Assembly (NCBI RefSeq): GCF_033568475.1 | Contig: NC_133120.1 | Span: forward strand, 90,414,151-90,478,150 | DNA length: 64,000 bases | Direction of reading: 5' to 3' | DNA from: Henckelia pumila | Lineage: Eukaryota > Streptophyta > Magnoliopsida > Lamiales > Gesneriaceae | Shown here: positions 55,431 through 64,000 of the stretch, one piece after another | Layout: each line of letters opens with the position of its first letter | Position numbering within the stretch: position 1 is the first letter of the stretch | The notes under the pieces: model-generated | Database searches by the model: none | What the model was told of the DNA's origin: nothing | Seen by the model: the letters and a program-made list of their open reading frames with translations, nothing else | Made by a program: the position numbers and the translations under genes

Positions 55431-58400
55431 ATGAAGAGAGCGACTTCAGAAGCGTTCTTTTCGCTGACCAGGGGAAGATCGATTCTGATGTTGGTTTTGT
55501 TGGGGATCTTATACATACTTCTGGTGAGTTTCGAAGCGCCTTTTTTGTTCGACAGTGGGTTTTCTTTGGTTTCGTCTGAAGGTTACTCTAGTAATGGTAA
55601 TGGGTTGTTGAATCCCAAAGCTTTTGTGCTCGAAAGCGAGGAGAATTTGGAGGAGAAAGTGGCTCCCATTCGGCCCCTTGATAATGTGCCTCATTTAGAT
55701 AGACCCGAGAGGAAAATTAAAGAGTTTACTCTACCTTTCCTTTCTGGCTTGAATTTTAGCTCTGTTAATATTTCAGAGCCTGCAAGCGAAGCCTTTGAAC
55801 TCGGCAAAAGGCTCTGGCAAGAGCTCGAATTGATGGAAAAGAATGATAGTTATCGAGGGTTTAGTTCTAATAACACTCCTACCAATAGTAGTGGCCTTAA
55901 GGGTGAGGATTGCCCTCACTCAGTGACAATATCTGGCCAAGAATTTCTGAAAAATGGGAGAATGGCGGTGTTGCCGTGTGGGCTGACATTGGGATCACAT
56001 ATAACCGTGGTTGGGAAACCAAAAGTAGCCCACGAGGAGGTCAATGCAAAGATTTCGGTGTTGAGAAAAGGACAGCATGTGATGGTTTCACAGTTCGTGA
56101 TGGAGTTGCTAGGCCTTAAGACTGTGGAAGGGGAGGACCCCCCTAGGATCCTGCATTTCAATCCGCGGTTGAAGGGGGATTGGAGTGGGAAGCCTGTCAT
56201 TGAAGAAAATACTCGTTACAGAATGCAGTGGGGTACGTCACAGAGGTGTGAAGGTTGGCTATCGCGGGCTGACGAGGAGACAGGTGAGCAGCGGTTGTTT
56301 CTTTGTGATTGATGTTCTTCGCTTGCTAATGATAATTTATGTGGTTTTGGATTCGTATAGTACTTTATTTCTTCTTTTGAGGAAATTTATTATGATTAAA
56401 ATATCTTGAATGAAATAGATGAATTTGGGAAGAAATCATAGTTACCTGTTGTTAGGTGGAGCAACAAGAGTATTAATCCAGTTCATTTAAGGCATTTGTG
56501 TGCAGATGTGCATAAGGTAGGTTGTCACATTCTTGTGTCTGCAGAGGGATATTTTTCTTCTGGTCACACGGTGTTGATCTTGAGTTCATAACAGAGGAAT
56601 TGTTGCTTTGTAACAATTTTATTTCCAAATGTTTCAGCGTAATAGAATTAGGGAAATTTTACATATTACTCGAGCAATTTATTCCAAAAATTAATTTTGT
56701 ATATCCTAATTATGAACTATCAAAGGATGTGGGAGACTCGTCTTGCTAGAATTGAACGTTTGCATCATAAAACTCTATTGTGCAGTTTAAGTTTGTTATG
56801 TAGTTGTTCCGTCTTGTGCTTGCTTGATGCTGTATATTCAGTACTTCCATTATGGTGCTGTGATTCCTGGTTAATTCTGTTATCTTTTCTGCAGTCGATG
56901 GGCTGGTGAAATGTGACAAATGGATTCGAGATAATGAGAATGGGGCAGAGAAATCAAAGGCAGCTTGGTGGTTAAATCGGTTAATGGGACGAACTAAAAA
57001 GTTGGATATTGATTGGCCATTTCCTTTTGCCGAAAACAAACTGTTTGTTCTAACTCTGAGTGTTGGCTTTGAAGGTTACCATGTTCATGTTGATGGGAGG
57101 CATGTCACTTCTTTCCCGTATCGCACGGTGAGTATCTTATCACTGAACTTTAGTGTTGGTATTCATGAGACTATGTCTATGAATCTGTTTAATGTTTATA
57201 GGGATTTGCCATAGAGGATGCCACCGGATTAACTTTGAGTGGAGATATTGATGTTCATTCAGTTTTTGCTGCGTCCTTGCCCACCTCGCACCCGAGTTTT
57301 GCTCCTCAGAAACATCTTGATTTCTCTGGCAAATGGAAGGCTCCTCCTATTCCAGAGAAGCCAGCCGAACTTTTCATTGGTATTCTTTCTGCAGGCAACC
57401 ACTTTCCTGAACGTATGGCGATGAGAAAGTCTTGGATGCAGCATGAGTTAATCAAATCTTCAAAAGTTGTTACTCGGTTCTTTGTTGCTCTGGTAGTGAA
57501 AGTGATTGGTTTCTTATAAAAGTGAATTTTTTGCTTTTGATTTCTTAAGTCTAATGTTGCTGAAAGCGATTCTTGAAACTAATCTTTGACAGCATGCAAG
57601 AAAGGATCTTAATGCTGAAGTAAAGAAAGAAGCTGAGTTTTTTGGAGACATTGTCATAGTACCATACATGGACAACTATGATCTCGTGGTTCTGAAAACT
57701 GTTGCTATTTGTGCATATGGAGTGAGTAATACATTGCTCATAAGTTGAGAATTGAGAATCTTCTTCCCTTTTCTGTTTTGATCAACTCAAATTCATTGCA
57801 GGTTCGGACTTTATCTGCTAATTACATCATGAAAGGCGATGATGATACATTTGTGAGAGTAGACACAATATTTATGGAAGCAAAAAAAGTACCTGCAAAC
57901 ACTAGCTTGTATATGGGGAACATAAATTACTATCACAAGCCCCTTCGTAGTGGTAAATGGGCAGTTACATACAAGGTACTATTAAACCTTTACCTTTTTT
58001 TTTTTTTGCCTTTTGGATTGATACTCGTGTAACGTGTACTTTATCATTAATATGCACACGTATTTCCATGAATGATCCTCGATTATTTTAGACAAAACAA
58101 TCTGACTGTCGATGTTGTCAACGCTTCAATAAAAGTTGTAAATGGCAAGAAGGCTGATATTATTATCAATTCTTCTATCGCGTACAGGAATGGCCAGAGG
58201 AAGATTATCCTCCTTATGCAAACGGTCCAGGCTATGTAATCTCATCTGATATCGCCAACTTCATTCTTTCAGAATTTGAAAAACATAAATTAAGGGTAAG
58301 TACTGTTGGCGCCCATCTTTTTGCGCCCATGTCCACTCTTGTAGAATTTCACTCAGAAAGTAACAGTTTAAGGATTTAATTTGATGTGCAGTTGTTTAAA

Positions 58401-58601
58401 ATGGAAGATGTTAGCATGGGAATGTGGGTCGAGAAATTCAATAGCTCGAGACCTGTGGAATACGTGCATAGCTTGAAGTTTTGTCAATTCGGATGCATAG
58501 AAGAATATTATACAGCTCATTACCAGTCTCCAAGGCAGATGATTTGTCTTTGGAACAAACTGAGACATCTAGAAAAGCCAATGTGTTGCGACATGAGATG
58601 A
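55431..58601 (+). CDS. Hydroxyproline O-galactosyltransferase (GT31 with galectin domain)
   Basis: A Golgi beta-galactosyltransferase of the GALT type, which adds the first galactose to hydroxyproline of arabinogalactan proteins. Seven exons (55431-56283, 56895-57127, 57202-57492, 57593-57721, 57802-57975, 58188-58295, 58392-58601) join in frame with GT-AG borders to 666 codons, the usual family size. Residues ~18-34 ([17 protein letters not shown]) form the single membrane anchor of a type II Golgi protein. A galectin-like lectin domain spans ~180-385 ([48 protein letters not shown]). The GT31 catalytic domain is ~419-645: [20 protein letters not shown], the metal-binding DDD in [13 protein letters not shown] (515-517), [16 protein letters not shown] and [12 protein letters not shown]. 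No lesion was found. Which GALT paralogue it is cannot be decided here. Confidence 0.95.
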
Positions 58602-58936
58602 CACTCGAAACGCGGTGCAAAATTTTGCAGAGAAGATAACATATTTGTAAATCCTGTAGACCGAGTAGATTGGAGCTGTTCAAGGGCTTCATTAATCTCT
58701 CCTGATTTCTTTTTCCCTATGTCATTCTTTTCTTTCGTTTGGGGATGAAAAATAATATAAAGTATAGCGCGAATACGTGCAGTTTAGTGTAAAAAATCTT
58801 GAAGAGACTCGGGATACATATGTAGAGTTTTTCATCTTCATTATAATGATATTATTACAATCAATTCTTCGTTTGCAACTTTAAAACTTGAGAAGGATCT
58901 TTTAACATGTATGATTTTGTGTCATAGTGAGTTCAT
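58602..58936. other. 3' flank of the galactosyltransferase gene
   Basis: Likely 3' untranslated region; AATAATATAAAG near 58750 could serve as a polyadenylation signal. Nothing else is seen. Confidence 0.4.
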
Positions 58937-58939
58937 TTA

Positions 58940-59118
58940 GACATCGTTTGGTTCATGGATTGGATGATGATGGATGAATAATATAAGGATTTTAAATCAA
59001 TATATTTTGACTAGATAATGGTGCATGACACTAATTTTTAGAAGAACTTGAGCCAAATATTGAACAAATCAAGAATGATTAATCAATCAATGTGTTATTC
59101 TTTACATCAAATGGTGTC
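58940..59118. mobile_element. Tourist-like MITE, 179 bp
   Basis: Ends GACATCGTTTGGT and the complement of GACACCATTTGAT, with TTA at both borders (58937-58939, 59119-59121). Mirrored words lie inside (TGGATGATGATGGATGAAT against GATTAATCAATCAA, weaker). Confidence 0.65.
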
Positions 59119-59121
59119 TTA

Positions 59122-62100
59122 GTGTAATTTCAGTGACACAATAATTTGTAGTTTATATTGAATAAATGTGGGAAAGGTGGCATGATACTTGAGACATTTT
59201 TGGGAATGGAAACCACTGTGGGGCTTTTTCGTTTATTGTTGCCATGTGAAAATTGAAATCGTCAAATAGGTGAGCTCCAAAAAACCAAAAAGAAATCTAA
59301 ATTCGGCAACACGTGTCCCTTTCAATATCTTCATTCACTTCAATTTTCTGTGGCAGAAATATGAAAATGAGTTATTTTTAGGATGATAATAATATAAGGA
59401 AATTAGTATATTGATTTAATGTCATTGGTATTTCACTGATGAATTCTGGAATTCAATCAATAAAATTGGGTGCTTCATTGCTCCCAAAAACAAAAATGTA
59501 GAAAAGAAAAGGAAATAAAAAAGAAGGGTGCTCCAGACTCCAGCGGCAGAGACAAGTTTTTCATTCTTTTCCTCGTGTTTTTTTTTAAAAAAAAATATTA
59601 AATGTTTTTATGATCAGTTATATACACAAATTGAGCGAGTAAAAAAAATATAACACTTTGATAAGTAAAACAAAACTCAAATAGGTAGTTTCCTTTTAAA
59701 AAGGCAAACTAGTTAGTAGTTGCAATTTAAACGATTTCGGCAAATTTATATATTTTTTACATCATCTTAATCCTATAGGTACAAAAATTTTTACAGATTT
59801 ATTTGTTCCTTTCGCCCCTTTTTAAGTCCTAGAAAGCAATTTTCTAAAAAAAAAAAAAAAAAAGTCCTAGAAAGCAACACATTACAATAATAGGGGAAAA
59901 AAAAAGTGCTCAATGTTATCTCATTCTGTTTTGTTTTCAAGTATATATAACACGTCATTCCGGTCCCCTTGCTCACTGATCATGATGTATTAGTTCCACC
60001 AAACCTCGAGCTTTTTCTTTTTTTCTTTTTTTTTTTGTTGTTGAAGAACTACCAAAATAAAAAAGTGAATGAAAAGTTTTGTTTTCTCATTTAAGTGGTT
60101 TGTAACTTGTAAGGCTTTTGTTCTGGCCAACTTTCTAAAAATGTACAAAAAAGTGAAGTTTAGTTACGTGCAATTGCTTGGTATATATTGCAATCTAGCT
60201 GTCAAAATTGTATCCATTCGTGAAGGTGCATGTTTTTGTACACTGCTTTGATTTGGACAATATGATGGTGTAATATATAACATATATGATTCCCATCGCA
60301 TTCATTCATATGCTGTATTAGCACTTCACGTACGGTACCAAATTTTGACTTGCACTAACGCTCGTATCAGTCATCCAAACAAGCTTGAATTTGTTAATCA
60401 TTTGTCACAAATGTAACCTTTCACTTGTTTGAAAGGATCTTCACTTGGTTTGCTAACCTTTCGTTAATCCTATGTGCTAACTTTATGTTATCGAAATATA
60501 GATATATCTTTTATTCATTTTCATTTTTACTTAAAAACCGAATTCATTCAATAATTTGATTAAAATTCAACCTGTTTTATAGATAAAATTTCCGGAAATG
60601 AATATTACTATTTTTTTTAAAAAAAATTATCCGTAGTCGATACGTGTTAACAATTAACATCCAATACATATACATGAGTGATCGAGATTTTTTGACACTA
60701 TCATATGCAAATAGATTTAGCTCGTCATGAACTCTTAAACTAAGTGTCGGGACACTATACTGTGGGTCGAAACATAATCAACCTAGTGAGTGATGGCCGC
60801 CACACATATTAATGATGTGACTTGTTGTCTAAAGCTTAGATTATATTAATCAGATTACCTTAAAGTAAACATATTATTAGAAGCTGACAAGAACCAGTAA
60901 AGCCAGACAATTGTCTCTTCATTACTTTTAGAATAAGTCACCGCAATTTAATTAATTAATTATAATTAATAGTCGTTTCTTTTTTCTTTTTCTTTTTATT
61001 TTTATAAAAAAATACACACAAACAAAGAGAGAGAGGGACAAGAACAATCCCCCGAAAGCCACCCAAAGAAGACCACAACCACATTTTATAGTGTTTTTTT
61101 ATATAAACAAAAAAAGAACAGAAAATCTAAGTGTCGTTGCTCAAACTAGTTCCATTTTATTTTATGTACATTAGCGTTATTTTCAGGGTCAGGTTGGAGT
61201 AGAGCAACCCTATCCTTTTTTTTTGTTTTTTTGTTTCTAATTAATTCTTTAAATATTTAAATAAATAAAATTAAAATTCATAAAATAAATAATAACTTTA
61301 AATATTTTAATAAATAAAATTAAATATTTTAAAAATTTTAAAATAATTCTTAAAATATATGTAATTAAAAATTTTAATTCATTAATATTTTTATATAGAA
61401 ATTATTATTTTAGATATTATTGATATTTTAATTATTGTGTTTAAAAATATTTTGTGAAATAAATTAGTTGTTGTGAATAAAATAATAAAAAATATTTCAA
61501 GAATATTTTTTTTAGTGTAAAGTTTAGAGTTATTGGATTGGAGATAAGTGTTGTATTTGATATAAAAACACTATATTAAAATTAGTGTTGCACTAAAATA
61601 GCTTAATGAATTGAAGATGGCCTTAAAAGTTAAAACAGTTTCTTGCTCCTTCGAGTCTCGATAGATTCACATCGACCAAACTCTCATTAAAAAAAACAAT
61701 GTTTGATAGTCCAAAGCCGAGGGTATTTTTGTAAAATGGGACCTTGGGTCTTGGTCGCGCTTACGTTGCGAAAAAGGAGTCCTCATGCAAGCAAACGTGT
61801 ACGTCACAATCACAAATGGAAGAAAAGTTGAATCAAAACTCCGCACCCCTATTTTCTTTTCTTTTCCAAAAAGCAAAGAAAAAATAGAAGAAAAAGTGCA
61901 ATATACTATATACCTACTTCCACAATGAACTAAATTTTCTTCCAAATTTTAAATTTTGGATCGAGATCTCGACTAAAATTCAACAATTGATTACTCTTTT
62001 TTGGTTTATAATTGGAAACCACTAAATTTTCATAAATTTATAAAAAAAAAATCTTAACTAAATACCCGTTTGATTTTTGAATTCCACTTGGACTCTTCAA

Positions 62101-62162
62101 AACTTTGTATACAAGTAATACAACCCCATTAGTGGACTCGACGACTCATCGAGACCTATTGC
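59122..62162. other. Intergenic between galactosyltransferase and AAA-ATPase genes
   Basis: About 3 kb without a supported gene. ORFs at 59791, 60069 and 61667 have no motifs and unlikely composition. Notable only are poly(A)/poly(T) runs and very AT-rich DNA at 61230-61520. The last ~150 bp should hold the AAA-ATPase promoter. Confidence 0.45.
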
Positions 62163-63659
62163 ATGCCTCTTTTTAAGCGAGCAAAGCAAAGCTCGAAATC
62201 AAGAACGATGATCATGAATCCGACCAAAGTAACGCCGGAGTCGTGGGGAACTCTCGGATCGGCGATCTTAACGTTTATATTTTTCTGGGACCTGATCCGA
62301 AGATACTGTCCCCCGGAGCTCCGGCGCTACCTCGAGAAAAGTGGCCGCAGAATCTCTGTATTCTTCAATCCCACCATTCAAATCTCCATCCACGAATACA
62401 TCGGCAGCCACATGAAACCTCACGAAGCCTATGGCATAGTCGAGGCCTATCTCAGCATCAGTTCATCCAAAGATGCTAAGAAACTCAAAGCAGAGATGGC
62501 TCGAGAAACCGAAACCAAGCTAGTTTTGAGCATGGATGAAAACGAGAAGACTACGGACGAGTTTCATGGAGTTCAAGTGGAGTGGGTTTCGGGTAAAATC
62601 CCAAGCCCTCCACAGACAACAACCATGTCTTACTACCGGGAGACGGAGAAGAGATATTACAAGCTTAAATTTCACAGACGGCACAAGAAGTTGATAACAG
62701 AGTCGTATTTGGATCACGTGATGAAGACGGGACAGGTTCGAATTCAAGAAAGAAACAGGCAGAGGAAGCTGTACACAAATGGCCACAGTAAGTCGTATTG
62801 GAGTCATATCGTGTTCGACCATCCCGCTACGTTCGAGACTCTTGCGCTGGAGCGGGAGAAGAAGGAGGAGATCATGGAGGATCTTTTGAGTTTCACCAAG
62901 AGCAGAGATTTCTACAAAAGGATCGGAAAGGCCTGGAAAAGGGGTTATTTGCTGTATGGCCCCCCTGGAACTGGGAAATCCACCATGATTGCTGCCATGG
63001 CCAATTTTCTGGACTACGATGTTTACGATTTCGAGCTTACATCCGTGAAGAACAACACTGAGCTGAGAAAGCTTCTGGCGGAGACCACGAGTAAGTCCAT
63101 TATAGTGATCGAAGACATAGACTGCTCGCTGGATTTGACGGGCGAAAGGAATAAGAGAATGGAGAAATCTTGTGAAACAGACACGGAGATAATCAAGAAA
63201 CCAAGCTCTCGCAGAGACAGAGAAGCCGAAAGTGGCAGCCAAGTGACTCTATCAGGGCTGCTCAACTTCATAGATGGGCTTTGGTCATCCTGTGCAGGGG
63301 AGAGACTGATCGTGTTCACAACCAACCATGTAGAGAAACTCGATCCGGCTCTCACGAGGCGGGGTCGAATGGACAAGCACATCGAGTTTTCCTACTGTAA
63401 ATTCGAGGGATTCAAGGTTCTTGCCAAGAATTACCTCAACCTCGAAGATCATCCGATGTTCGGATCGGTTCAAGAGTTGATGGAGAAGGTGAACATCACC
63501 CCCGCGGATGTCGCGGAGAATCTGATGCCCAAGTCTGCCAAGGAAGGTCCGGACGAATGCCTTCAAAGTCTGATACAGGCTCTTGAACTAGTGCAGGCAA
63601 AAGAGACCAACAAAGCAGGGGCCTCTGCTGAAGAACTTGTAATAGATCAGTTGAGTTGA
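62163..63659 (+). CDS. BCS1-like AAA-ATPase (AATP1/ASD type)
   Basis: A single-exon protein of up to 498 residues. A hydrophobic segment near 32-42 (LGSAILTFIFFWDLI) anchors it in a membrane, followed by the plant AAA-ATPase-associated N-terminal domain (~45-145, FNPTIQISIHEYIGSHMKPH, AYGIVEAYLS). The AAA domain holds Walker A GPPGTGKST (266-274), Walker B IIVIEDIDCSLD (314-325), sensor-1 FTTNH (385-389) and the arginine-containing ALTRRGRMDKHIEFSYC. The family resembles mitochondrial BCS1; plant members are placed in mitochondria or the ER and are often stress-induced. Met1, Met16 and Met18 are all possible starts; most relatives begin only a few residues before the hydrophobic segment, so Met16/18 is plausible. 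No lesion is seen. Higher GC than its surroundings, as expected for intronless coding DNA. Confidence 0.95.
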   Translation: MPLFKRAKQSSKSRTMIMNPTKVTPESWGTLGSAILTFIFFWDLIRRYCPPELRRYLEKSGRRISVFFNPTIQISIHEYIGSHMKPHEAYGIVEAYLSISSSKDAKKLKAEMARETETKLVLSMDENEKTTDEFHGVQVEWVSGKIPSPPQTTTMSYYRETEKRYYKLKFHRRHKKLITESYLDHVMKTGQVRIQERNRQRKLYTNGHSKSYWSHIVFDHPATFETLALEREKKEEIMEDLLSFTKSRDFYKRIGKAWKRGYLLYGPPGTGKSTMIAAMANFLDYDVYDFELTSVKNNTELRKLLAETTSKSIIVIEDIDCSLDLTGERNKRMEKSCETDTEIIKKPSSRRDREAESGSQVTLSGLLNFIDGLWSSCAGERLIVFTTNHVEKLDPALTRRGRMDKHIEFSYCKFEGFKVLAKNYLNLEDHPMFGSVQELMEKVNITPADVAENLMPKSAKEGPDECLQSLIQALELVQAKETNKAGASAEELVIDQLS

Positions 63660-64000
63660 ATGGATTCCCCATTGTTCAAGAAACCAGAGGATGATTGAAA
63701 TATTTTACGGAATTATATATGATTTTTGATCAAGTTCAGTTCAATCTAAATCCATGTCTATCTGTTATTTCCCATCCCTTTTTTTTTTTTTTTTTTTCTT
63801 TCTGAGGAGGCATATTCTGTTGGACAATTGGTTCATTAAATATATGTATTGGTGTCTTTTGAGTTTTCTCATTTGAAAGTTTCAAATAATATAACAAGCC
63901 CTAAAGATAAATAAATTTTTTGTTATTCCATTTATATTTGGTTTTAATGAGCGTTCTTTCATGTTTCCACCTTCCATAATAACACATTAATTAGCCAACG
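63660..64000. other. 3' flank of the AAA-ATPase gene
   Basis: Likely 3' untranslated region followed by a poly(T) run at 63779-63797; no further feature before the window end. Confidence 0.45.

Noticed and set aside
55916-56200. Antisense ORF within galactosyltransferase exon 1
   Set aside because: Shadow of a well-supported exon with clear domain matches on the plus strand.
62520-63242. 240-codon minus-strand ORF
   Set aside because: Complete shadow of the AAA-ATPase coding sequence; no recognisable domain.

Overview
The window is nuclear DNA from a flowering plant, probably a eudicot. It is AT-rich and gene-poor, its genes have GT-AG introns, and it is crowded with LTR retrotransposons, TRIMs, MITEs and a Mutator-like (MULE) transposon. 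The lineage cannot be fixed further from sequence alone.

Genes that look intact: a secreted pectin methylesterase/invertase inhibitor-type protein (30939-31472, +), a seven-exon Golgi hydroxyproline-O-galactosyltransferase with a galectin domain (55431-58601, +, 665 aa when spliced) and a single-exon BCS1-like AAA-ATPase (62163-63659, +). A thirteen-exon tRNA-His guanylyltransferase gene of the plant double-domain type (36406-43400, +) is complete in structure, but has an in-frame TAA between its two domains and a GC splice donor.

Layout. 1-5.6 kb: AT-rich repeats, foldback MITEs and a MULE-end-like sequence. 5.6-8.0 kb: a fragment of a 5-formyltetrahydrofolate cyclo-ligase (5-FCL) gene, a TRIM LTR remnant, and a Ty3/gypsy integrase pseudogene split by a PIF/Harbinger-type MITE. 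8.3-10.7 kb: a longer 5-FCL pseudogene. 10.9-22.6 kb: a large inverted duplication containing pectinesterase pseudogene fragments. Its left arm holds a complete TRIM; its right arm is split by an 8,466-bp MULE (13125-21590) with ~105-bp terminal inverted repeats and an 8-bp target duplication. The MULE carries a broken transposase, a broken GRF-zinc-finger/transmembrane ORF, a ~50-bp tandem array and a dense palindromic GGGTCGACCC array. 22.9-30.9 kb: two diverged relatives of one LTR (one a solo LTR with target duplication and a nested hAT-type MITE), a long foldback element and other MITEs. 32.7-34.8 kb: a second TRIM and a second copy of the gypsy-plus-MITE unit. 43.4-45.2 kb: a cysteine-rich candidate exon, a LINE 3' end and a gypsy remnant. 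48448-54724: a young but disabled Ty1/copia element with 276-bp LTRs, an unusual leader (internal TATA box, three phased AACGG motifs, a small hydrophobic ORF) and broken gag and pol.

The host genes do not form a pathway; they are separate single genes amid repeats. The main interest is the nested history: shared stops, shared MITE positions and target duplications let the insertions and duplications be ordered. Exon coordinates were worked out by hand from splice signals and reading frame.
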